Assembly (NCBI GenBank): GCA_050949905.1
Contig: JBMNGP010000005.1
Coordinates: 434,001 to 498,000, forward strand
From: DUML01 sp050949905
Lineage (GTDB): Bacteria > Bacillota > Desulfitobacteriia > Desulfitobacteriales > Syntrophobotulaceae
Length of the DNA: 64,000 nt
Direction of reading: 5' to 3'
Shown here: positions 8,618 to 15,348 of the stretch, in pieces
Layout: every line of letters begins with the position of its first letter
Numbering within the stretch: position 1 is the first letter of the stretch
Notes under the pieces: model-generated
The model's input: only the letters and a program-made list of their open reading frames with translations
What the model was told of the DNA's origin: nothing
The model's database searches: none
Position numbers and translations under genes: made by a program

Positions 8618-9163
8618 ATGACCAGAAAATTATTATTAATAAATATTATTTTTTCCCAGACCCTAATTGTTCTCATCGCCTGGATTCTCAAGAGACTGTT
8701 CCTGCCTAAGGTTACTTACCTTGAACTTTTTAGCCTGGAATTAAACTTTTTAAGCCTAACTACTTTTTTGTTGGGGAGTTGTCTTTTACTCTTTCTCCAG
8801 TTATTATTTCATAAATACCTCCCTCAAGAGAGATTATTTGATGAGATTAATCTTTTACTTCTGGAGAAGTTTTCTCTGCCAATTTTAGCATTAATATTTC
8901 TGGGCGGAGCGATTGCTGAGGAACTGCTTTTTCGAGGCATAGTGCAGAATATCCTGGGAATCTGGTTAGCCAGTTTACTTTTTACTTTAATCCATTTTAG
9001 ATACCTAAGAAAAATTTATATTCTTTTGGAAGTATACTTAATGGGAATAATCCTTGGGATCATCTATCAACTTACTTTCTCACTATGGATACCAATCTTG
9101 TCTCATTTTGTTATTAACTTCTTAACTGCTTGCTTAATTAAAAAAGGTTATCTGGAATACTAA
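8618..9163 (+). CDS. CPBP-family intramembrane metalloprotease (Abi/CAAX type)
   Basis: A 181-residue membrane protein with about five hydrophobic segments. The family motifs are all present: E101-E102 with R106 in EELLFRG, H126 in the FTLIH motif, and H163 with N167 in HFVIN. CPBP proteins are intramembrane glutamic/metallo-type proteases related to CAAX prenyl endopeptidase Rce1. In bacteria their roles range from bacteriocin immunity to signal processing. Nothing beside it suggests a bacteriocin. The start at 8618 has only a weak GAGAGG upstream at long spacing. Confidence 0.8.
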   Translation: MTRKLLLINIIFSQTLIVLIAWILKRLFLPKVTYLELFSLELNFLSLTTFLLGSCLLLFLQLLFHKYLPQERLFDEINLLLLEKFSLPILALIFLGGAIAEELLFRGIVQNILGIWLASLLFTLIHFRYLRKIYILLEVYLMGIILGIIYQLTFSLWIPILSHFVINFLTACLIKKGYLEY

Positions 9164-9282
9164 GAAGTCTTGACTCTTAATTTTTTCTTGAGGGGATTAT
9201 GGCATCAGATCTAAGGATATTGAAGCGTCTATAAAGAAAAAAGACTATAACTGGATGTCCGACCAAGGGGGGGCTTAAGGAC

Positions 9283-9801
9283 GTGAAAGAGGACGTGAAA
9301 CAAACTTCTTTCGATCAAATCTACGAAGAGTTGTTTCCGGCGGTCTACAGATTTGTCTGCTTGCGTATACCTTCATCTGAGATTGAAGATGTCACTGCCG
9401 AAATAATGGCCAAAATATGGAAATCAATCTCCGGCTTTGAGGGCAGAAGTTCATTAAAATGTTGGGCTTTACGTATTGCAGCAAACTACATTGCCGATTT
9501 TTATCGAGGGAAAAAAGAAATCAAAATTATTCCTTTAACCGAGGATCTGCAGAATTCCCAAAGCAGCCGGGATTATGGCGAAGACTTAGCGACGGTTATG
9601 TCCGTTAACAGGACACTCGCTCAATTAACAGAATCACAAGTTGCCGTAATCCAATTGCGCTTAATCGAAGGTTTCAGTTCTCTGGAAACTGCATCTATCC
9701 TTGGGATGACTCAACAGGCGGTCGATAGTATGTTATATCGAGCCAAGAAGAATTTCCGGAACATTTATCAAGCAGAAATGGCTGGAGGTGAATGTGGATG
9801 A
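9283..9801 (+). CDS. ECF-type RNA polymerase sigma factor
   Basis: A 172-residue sigma-70 family protein with only regions 2 and 4. Region 2 is at about residues 12-80 (VYRFVCLRI, DVTAEIMAKIW, SSLKCWALRIAANYIADFYR) and region 4 at about 118-165 (LTESQVAVIQLRLIEGFSSLETASILGMTQQAVDSMLYR is a helix-turn-helix). It should direct core polymerase to a small regulon, often including its own gene. GTG 9283 is preceded by a long G-run (9265-9273) at suitable spacing; the GTG at 9295 is an alternative. The stop codon overlaps the start of the next gene as ATGA, so the two are translated together. Confidence 0.92.
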   Translation: MKEDVKQTSFDQIYEELFPAVYRFVCLRIPSSEIEDVTAEIMAKIWKSISGFEGRSSLKCWALRIAANYIADFYRGKKEIKIIPLTEDLQNSQSSRDYGEDLATVMSVNRTLAQLTESQVAVIQLRLIEGFSSLETASILGMTQQAVDSMLYRAKKNFRNIYQAEMAGGECG

Positions 9802-11060
9802 AAGATGATAAAATAACAGCCATGTGGGAAGAAGATGGAGATTTAATGCGTCTGAAGGATTTTTTCACCTATGTATACCAGGGCAATGAGCTCAAAGAAA
9901 GAATCAAAAATAAAACTAAAGAAATTATTGCCACTGATGAAGAAAATTCCAGCCTTGAGGATATGTTGCCTCCGGCTAAATCCACGACTCCTGCCCGGGA
10001 TACTGAATTTAAAAATAAAAAACGCCTTTTCCTTCTTTCCCAATTAAAAGACAAAATAAAAGAAAAGAAAAATATCTTTAAAGTTCTGGCTTCGGCTGCC
10101 GTGCTAGTTATTGCCGTTTATTTCGGATCAGGTTTAATGAACGGCCAAGCGCCGTCCTTGCTGGTGGGCTCCGCAGGCTCAGCGGATAAAGCGAAGACAG
10201 AAGAGGTGGCCTTCGATAGTGGCGCAGCACCCGCAGCTCAGAGCCCACAAGTGGCACCAAACTATTCCATCTCTATGGCCAAAGAAGCAGGAGGGTATCT
10301 TGACGCTCCTAGCGGTAGCGGCGAACGACAACTCGAAGCTAGGGCAACTAACACCGTTGCCGGCGATTCCATAGAGCAGAAGATTATTTATGTCTTAGAA
10401 GCTACCATCAGAAGCAATGACGTCGCTAAAACTGTCCAAGCCGTGGAGAATACAGTGACCACGCTAGGCGGTTATATTGCTGAGTCCAGAGAGAATAATG
10501 AGCGGGATCATACTACGGCTTATCTTAGCTTAAAGATACCGGTCAGTAAATTTGAGGAATTTAAAGGCGGCCTGGAGCAGTTTGGCACTGTCTCCGATCA
10601 ACACCTTTATACCGATGATGTTTCCCAACAGTATTTTGATGTAGAAACCCGCTTAAGATCCTGGGAAGCTCAAGAAGAAAGATACCTGGAAATTCTCAAA
10701 CAGGCCAAGACTGTCGAAGAAATCTTAAAAATTGAAGACTCCCTGGCCAATGTACGCCGGGAAATGGAGAGTCTTAAAGGCCAGCTTAAATATTGGGATC
10801 ACAGGGTAGATTATTCGGAGATTAGGCTGCACATTTATCCTACCCAAAGCAATATTGCCGTAAATGATCCCTGGCAGCCGGTTTCCTTAAAAAATACCTT
10901 TATAGCAGCAAAAAATGCTTTAATCAAGTCCGTAAGCTTCCTCTGGAATTCAGTTAATTATCTCTTAGTTTTTATTGGTTATGCTATACCCCTAAGTATC
11001 ATCCTCGGCTTGTTTTACTTGATATTCCGCAGGCTCAGAAAATCAAGACAGAAATCTTAA
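9798..11060 (+). CDS. DUF4349 membrane protein, candidate anti-sigma partner
   Basis: A 420-residue protein. About 90 N-terminal residues are predicted cytoplasmic, then one helix at about 93-113 and a low-complexity Ala/Ser/Gly linker. A DUF4349 domain (Pfam 14257) fills about 180-375, with an inner coiled-coil-like stretch. A final membrane helix near 385-412 is followed by a basic tail. DUF4349 proteins are of unknown biochemical role. The ATGA overlap with the sigma gene, the ribosome binding site GGAGGTG at 9784-9790, and a cytoplasmic N-terminus make it a good candidate anti-sigma factor. It lacks the usual HxxxCxxC zinc motif. ATG 9798 is preferred over ATG 9792 on spacing. Confidence 0.85.
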   Translation: MKDDKITAMWEEDGDLMRLKDFFTYVYQGNELKERIKNKTKEIIATDEENSSLEDMLPPAKSTTPARDTEFKNKKRLFLLSQLKDKIKEKKNIFKVLASAAVLVIAVYFGSGLMNGQAPSLLVGSAGSADKAKTEEVAFDSGAAPAAQSPQVAPNYSISMAKEAGGYLDAPSGSGERQLEARATNTVAGDSIEQKIIYVLEATIRSNDVAKTVQAVENTVTTLGGYIAESRENNERDHTTAYLSLKIPVSKFEEFKGGLEQFGTVSDQHLYTDDVSQQYFDVETRLRSWEAQEERYLEILKQAKTVEEILKIEDSLANVRREMESLKGQLKYWDHRVDYSEIRLHIYPTQSNIAVNDPWQPVSLKNTFIAAKNALIKSVSFLWNSVNYLLVFIGYAIPLSIILGLFYLIFRRLRKSRQKS

Positions 11061-11110
11061 GCTGCGCTTGTCTAACCTTAGACAAGAGTGTACAGCTATT
11101 AACTTGCGAA

Positions 11111-11148
11111 AAAGCCTCCACTGTCAATCCGGACAGGGAGGCTCTTTT
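11111..11148 (+). terminator. Terminator after the sigma/DUF4349 operon
   Basis: The stem AGCCTCC-a-CTGTC pairs with GACAG-g-GAGGCT around a short loop and is followed by CTTTT. A run of A residues on the left side lets it also act on the minus strand for the ABC operon end. Confidence 0.8.
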
Positions 11149-11171
11149 AGTGAGATAGCTTATTTGAGCAA

Positions 11172-11966
11172 TTAGGAAAACAAAACCCGATCAGTATGAA
11201 ATTGAGAACCGCTGGCACGTTCAAACATTTCCAGCAAATTACCGATAGTAACATTACGGCGCTGTTCACCCTGAATATCCAGTATTATCTTACCTTCATG
11301 CATCATTATTGTACGGTCGCCTACATTCAGAGCCTGATCAAGGTTATGTGTAATCATCATTGTTGTCAGCTGATTCTCCTGCGTTACCTCGCGCGTGAGC
11401 TGCAGGACTATTTCGGCAGTTTTAGGGTCAAGGGCTGCTGTATGTTCATCTAAAAGTAATAATTCCGGTTTTTTGATGGTCGCCATCAGCAAGGTCAAAG
11501 CTTGGCGCTGACCTCCGGAAAGAAGATTCACTTTAACGGTCAGCCTGTTTTCCAGACCCAGACCCAGCTTAGTCAATTGTTCCCGAAAAAACGCTCTATC
11601 CTTTTCCTTAATAGCTAAGCGGAGACGCCGTTTATCACCACGACGCCAAGCCATAACTAAGTTTTCTTCAATAGTCATTGCGCCGGCCGTACCGGACATA
11701 GGATCCTGATAGACCCTGCTGATTAAAGCAGCTCTTTTGTGCTGGGGCAGTTTGGTCACATCCTGGTAACCAATAGTAATAGTGCCATAGTCAATCGGGA
11801 AGTTCCCGGCGATAGCATTGAGAAAAGTTGACTTGCCGGCTCCATTACTGCCAATGATAGTTACAAATTCCCCTTTATTTAAATGGAAGGAGATATTATC
11901 CAGAGCAGTTTTTTCATTAACGGACCCTTGATTAAAGATTTTCGTTACCTTTTCCACTTGCAGCAT
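11172..11966 (-). CDS. ABC importer ATP-binding protein (TrpZ/YtrE-like class)
   Basis: A 264-residue ABC ATPase with Walker A GSNGAGKST at 39-47, the signature LSGGQ at 149-153 and Walker B LLLLDE at about 169-174. It belongs with the ATPases that pair with PF02653-like permeases and PF04392 binding proteins, a group including predicted tryptophan or tyrosine importers. ATG 11966 is used because GGGGG lies seven bases upstream; the TTG at 11972 is too close to that site. The gene begins 11 bases after the permease gene. No substrate-binding protein gene is present, so the substrate remains open. Confidence 0.85.
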   Translation of the reverse strand: MLQVEKVTKIFNQGSVNEKTALDNISFHLNKGEFVTIIGSNGAGKSTFLNAIAGNFPIDYGTITIGYQDVTKLPQHKRAALISRVYQDPMSGTAGAMTIEENLVMAWRRGDKRRLRLAIKEKDRAFFREQLTKLGLGLENRLTVKVNLLSGGQRQALTLLMATIKKPELLLLDEHTAALDPKTAEIVLQLTREVTQENQLTTMMITHNLDQALNVGDRTIMMHEGKIILDIQGEQRRNVTIGNLLEMFERASGSQFHTDRVLFS

Positions 11967-11977
11967 TTTCAAACCCC

Positions 11978-12856
11978 CTATTCATTCCTCACAGCAATTT
12001 TCTTTTTTATCCCGGGGGATATTAGAGCGCAAATTACGATTAAGGCAGTTACTAATTTTAGGTCGGTTGCCTCCAAGCCTAATTGAAGCACAATGGCGAT
12101 AATGAACCTGTAAATAACCGCGCCGCACAAAACGGCAATAATTGTTCGGGCAAGAGAAGAAGTCCCAATTAACACTTCCCCAATAATTACAGAGGCCAGT
12201 CCAATAATAATCATACCAATACCCATACTGATGTCAGCAAAGAGTTGGTTCTGAGCCACATAGCTGCCGGCTAAAGCAACCATGCCATTAGATAAGGCTA
12301 GCCCGGTGATTTTCATTAATTGAGTGTTTACTCCCAGGCTGCGAATCATAAGTTCATTATCACCGGTTGCTCTAAGAGCGAGACCAAATTCAGTTTGTAG
12401 AAATATATAAACCAGGAAACCAATAATCACCACAGTTAATAGGCTGAGTAGCAGAACACCATATTCCTGGAGGAAAGGAAGGGAAGTAAAATCAGAAAAA
12501 ATCGTTCTCATTCTTAACAGGGAAATATTAGCTTTGCCCATAATTCTAAGATTAATTGAATAGAGGGCAGTCATCGTGAGAATACCTGACAAGAGCGAAG
12601 TGATTTTAAATTTCGTATGCAGGATACCGGTAAAAACTCCGGCCAAACAGCCGGCAATAAAAGCCAGTCCGGTTGCCAGCCAAGGATTGGAGCCGCTTGT
12701 TATTAAAGCGGCAACAGTAGCCGCCCCCAGAGTAAAACTACCGTCTACAGTGAGATCTGCATAATTAAGTATCCGGAAAGACAGGTAAACACCTAAAACC
12801 ATCAGGGCATACATTAAGCCCTGTTCCATTGTTCCTTGTATAACTAATAAAGACAT
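11978..12856 (-). CDS. ABC importer permease, branched-chain-permease-like fold
   Basis: A 292-residue polytopic membrane protein with about eight to nine helices in the BPD_transp_2 fold (Pfam 02653). Features include YADLTVDGSFTLGAA near the N-terminus and GLALRATGDNELMIRSLGVN in the middle, typical of permeases that work with PF04392 binding proteins. It forms one transcription unit with the ATPase downstream. ATG 12856 follows GAGGTG; the TTG four codons upstream is less likely. A binding protein normally precedes this gene; here the upstream DNA holds only a promoter and leader. Confidence 0.85.
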   Translation of the reverse strand: MSLLVIQGTMEQGLMYALMVLGVYLSFRILNYADLTVDGSFTLGAATVAALITSGSNPWLATGLAFIAGCLAGVFTGILHTKFKITSLLSGILTMTALYSINLRIMGKANISLLRMRTIFSDFTSLPFLQEYGVLLLSLLTVVIIGFLVYIFLQTEFGLALRATGDNELMIRSLGVNTQLMKITGLALSNGMVALAGSYVAQNQLFADISMGIGMIIIGLASVIIGEVLIGTSSLARTIIAVLCGAVIYRFIIAIVLQLGLEATDLKLVTALIVICALISPGIKKKIAVRNE

Positions 12857-12957
12857 CTCACACCTCAAAGTATTTCAATCTTATCCAGGGAATGACTCCC
12901 TATCCCCAAAATCATCCAACCTTTAAGGGGTTTTTCAGCCAAATAACTTATTTTTAT

Positions 12958-12986
12958 ATGTTATAGCCTGCGGTAGTTCTTGTCAA
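12958..12986 (-). promoter_or_regulatory. Promoter of the ABC importer operon
   Basis: On the minus strand TTGACA (12986-12981) and TAACAT (12963-12958) are 17 bases apart. The leader to the permease start is about 95 bases and contains a small hairpin AGGGA/TCCCT at 12887-12901 after an ACCCCTTAAAGGTT segment. No known riboswitch or T-box could be recognised in it. Confidence 0.5.
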
Positions 12987-13116
12987 TAAGCTTAAGATGC
13001 GAATCTGCCTCCGCTAAGAATTACTTAGGATTTTAAGAGTTATATTAATGACGTCCTCCTAATTAAAACTAAAAAATTGCCGGATTAAAAGGATATAACA
13101 GGGGAAAGAGAGAAAG

Positions 13117-13145
13117 TATAGTAGTTTAAAAAATATAGTAGTTTA
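13117..13145. repeat. Short direct repeat before the lipid kinase gene
   Basis: TATAGTAGTTTA occurs at 13117-13128 and again at 13134-13145, 17 bases apart. It lies just upstream of the ribosome binding site of the lipid kinase gene. It may be a chance repeat or part of the promoter. Confidence 0.4.
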
Positions 13146-13173
13146 TTAGATCAAAAATCGATAGGAGAAGTTT

Positions 13174-14106
13174 ATGAAATTGTCAGAAAAGTGGTTTGCA
13201 GTAGTTAATCCCAGTTCTGCTAATGGGAAAACCCGCAGTAAATGGCCTTATTATTATCAGGATTTTCTTCAAGGCGGGATAGAAATGGATTATGCCTTTA
13301 CCACCGCTCAGGCTAACGGAGTGGAAGTAACTAGGCAAGCATTACAACAAGGCTATCGAAGGATTATAGCTGTAGGAGGGGACGGGACAGTCAATGAAGT
13401 CCTTAACGGCTTTTTCAATAGGGGGGAAATGATCCGTAAGGATTTGGAATTAGCAGTATTTGCTCAGGGGACAGGTTGCGATTTTATTCGTACACTACAA
13501 ATAGATAAGGGAATTACTTCTTTTATCAGAATTCTTAAAGATAAGTCTCCCTCTAAAGTCGATGTCGGCTTAATTGCTTTAGGAGATGAGCAAAACGAGA
13601 AAAAAATTCGCTATTTCCTCAATGCAGCTAATTTAGGGATAGGAGCGGAAGTAGTAGACTATACCAATAACCGAACCAAAGCACTGGGAAGCAGGCTCTC
13701 CTATTTAACTGGTACAATTTCTACACTAAAATCATACCGGAACTTCCGGGGCTCTTGTTCCTTAGATCAAGGAAAGATTACTTTCGAAGGCAAATTTTGC
13801 GGTTTAATGATCTGTAATGGCCGTTATATCGGCGGAGGTATGAAGATTGCTCCACAGGCCGAAATTAACGACGGATACTTTGACCTAATTGTGATTAAAG
13901 ATATCTCCAAACTAAAACTTCTATCCCATTTTTCAACAATTTACCAGGGTAGACATATCGAACTGCCGGAAGTCGCTGTTTACCGCTGTCAGGAACTATC
14001 TATCAATACTCCTAACCCAATTTTATTAGAAGCTGACGGAGAAATTATTGGACATACCCCAAGTGAATTCAGGATCATACCCCAATGTCTAAACATTTAC
14101 ATATAA
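13174..14106 (+). CDS. Diacylglycerol kinase-family lipid kinase (DgkB/YegS type)
   Basis: A 310-residue soluble lipid kinase. The N-terminal catalytic domain shows NPSSANGKT near residues 13-21, the nucleotide-binding VGGDGTVNEVLNG at about 68-80, and a GTGCDFIRTL segment. The C-terminal half is the beta-sandwich of the family and ends with LEADGEIIG. Gram-positive DgkB recycles diacylglycerol to phosphatidate; other members act on different lipids, so the substrate is inferred. The ribosome binding site is GGAGAAG. The gene is monocistronic and ends before a small tandem repeat and a strong terminator. Confidence 0.88.
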   Translation: MKLSEKWFAVVNPSSANGKTRSKWPYYYQDFLQGGIEMDYAFTTAQANGVEVTRQALQQGYRRIIAVGGDGTVNEVLNGFFNRGEMIRKDLELAVFAQGTGCDFIRTLQIDKGITSFIRILKDKSPSKVDVGLIALGDEQNEKKIRYFLNAANLGIGAEVVDYTNNRTKALGSRLSYLTGTISTLKSYRNFRGSCSLDQGKITFEGKFCGLMICNGRYIGGGMKIAPQAEINDGYFDLIVIKDISKLKLLSHFSTIYQGRHIELPEVAVYRCQELSINTPNPILLEADGEIIGHTPSEFRIIPQCLNIYI

Positions 14107-14166
14107 AGAAACATCTAAATGTAAAGAAACCTTCACAAATAAAGAAAACCTCTACATGTAAAGAAG
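14104..14166. repeat. Degenerate tandem repeat of about 18 bp
   Basis: The motif TAAAGAAAC or a close variant starts at 14104, 14122, 14140 and 14159, giving about three and a half units. It begins at the stop codon of the lipid kinase and ends at the terminator. It is probably a slippage product. Confidence 0.55.
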
Positions 14167-14168
14167 AT

Positions 14169-14200
14169 AAAACATACCCGTAATGCTCGGGTATGTTTTT
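14169..14200 (+). terminator. Terminator of the lipid kinase gene
   Basis: The stem AAACATACCCG/CGGGTATGTTT with a seven-base loop is followed by TTT. It is strong and also symmetric enough to work on the other strand. Confidence 0.85.
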
Positions 14201-14232
14201 CAAATATAAGGTCAGTAAACGTTAAAAATATA

Positions 14233-14249
14233 TCTGACCAATATTGACC
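14233..14249 (-). promoter_or_regulatory. CtsR-like heat-shock operator
   Basis: Read on the minus strand, GGTCAAT-ATT-GGTCAGA is a direct repeat of two heptamers with a three-base spacer. This is the form of the CtsR operator (GGTCAAA-NAN-GGTCAAA). Its last bases overlap the -35 box of the dnaJ-like/clpB promoter, so a bound repressor would block polymerase. A further GGTCAG occurs at 14210-14215. Confidence 0.7.
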
Positions 14250-14272
14250 TTCGCGTTAAGCTGGAATATAAT
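14244..14272 (+). promoter_or_regulatory. Promoter of the J-domain/clpB operon
   Basis: TTGACC at 14244-14249 and a perfect TATAAT at 14267-14272 are 17 bases apart. The -35 box is shared with the CtsR-like operator. Confidence 0.75.
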
Positions 14273-14358
14273 ATCTCTGAAAGGGTAATTATTTTTTAAG
14301 AAGCACGATATTTCTTTTATAGATATTATCCGGTTTGCTTGAAAAGAGGTGAACAAAA

Positions 14359-15345
14359 ATGGATTTTAAGGATTACTACGAAATTTTAGGAGTAGACCCT
14401 GGTGCTGATTTGCAGACGATTAAAAAAGCCTACCAGGCTTTAGCAAAGAAGTACCACCCTGATGTAAATCCTGGAAATAAAGATGCCGAAGCCAAATTCA
14501 AGGAAATCAATGAAGCCTATCATGCTATTGCTGACCCTGGTAAAAGAGCCAAATATGATCAATTAAGAGATGAGTACCTTGAATGGCAAAAAAGGGGAGA
14601 CCGGGGAGCTTTCGATTGGGCTGCTTGGCAGGAAAGCCCCGGCAATAGCACTTATACCCGGACTATGACACCGGAAGAATTTGCCGACTTACTTGGTGAG
14701 AGAGGTTCTTTTAGTGGAGGATTCGGAGGCTTTTCCGATTTCTTTTCCATGATTTTTGGCGCGGACAATTTTGGGGCTGATCCTCATGCCAATTATTATC
14801 AAGCTTTCCACCAACCTGCTGCCAGTGTCAGGGATCTGCAGGGGGAAATCAGCATAACTTTGGAAGATGCTTACTATGGTGCTAAAAGAATTATTGATCT
14901 TGGCCACAAAAGAGTCGAAGCGGTTATCCCTAAAGGCATTCAGGAAAATAACAAAATTAGGCTTGCCGGTCAGGGAGAAACAGGCAGCCGAGGAGGAATA
15001 AAGGGTGATTTGTATTTAACGGTAAAAATCCTTCCACACCCCGTCTTAACTCGCGCTGGAGATGATTTAAGCGCTAATCTGGAGATAGATTTCTATACCG
15101 CAGCTTTAGGAGGAGAAGCAAGGATTAATACCTTAAGCGGAGATGTCATCTTAAAAATTCCTCCCAAAACCCAAGCCGGGCGTAGTTTCCGGCTCAAAGG
15201 TAAAGGAATGCCGATTTTAAACCGGCCTGGCCAATATGGTGATTTCTATGCCAAGACAGTGATTGTCCTTCCGGATATGCGGGAGGAGGAAATACGAAAA
15301 CTTTCAGAAATTCAGAAGCAGCGTAAAAATAGAAAGGAGGACTAA
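14359..15345 (+). CDS. J-domain co-chaperone, CbpA-like
   Basis: A 328-residue DnaJ-class protein. The J domain occupies about residues 1-70 with the HPD motif at 33-35, then a Gly/Phe-rich linker (SFSGGFGGFSDFF) and the two C-terminal substrate-binding beta domains from about 155. The cysteine-rich zinc domain of true DnaJ is absent, so it is a type II (CbpA) co-chaperone that stimulates an Hsp70. AAAGAGGTG precedes ATG 14359. It is the first gene of an operon with clpB, three bases away, behind a CtsR-like site. This suggests it feeds substrates to the Hsp70-ClpB disaggregation route. Confidence 0.9.
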   Translation: MDFKDYYEILGVDPGADLQTIKKAYQALAKKYHPDVNPGNKDAEAKFKEINEAYHAIADPGKRAKYDQLRDEYLEWQKRGDRGAFDWAAWQESPGNSTYTRTMTPEEFADLLGERGSFSGGFGGFSDFFSMIFGADNFGADPHANYYQAFHQPAASVRDLQGEISITLEDAYYGAKRIIDLGHKRVEAVIPKGIQENNKIRLAGQGETGSRGGIKGDLYLTVKILPHPVLTRAGDDLSANLEIDFYTAALGGEARINTLSGDVILKIPPKTQAGRSFRLKGKGMPILNRPGQYGDFYAKTVIVLPDMREEEIRKLSEIQKQRKNRKED

Positions 15346-15348
15346 GCT

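Noticed and set aside
12857..12957. T-box or known riboswitch in the ABC operon leader
   Set aside because: No T-box sequence, specifier loop or recognised aptamer core was found, only small hairpins.
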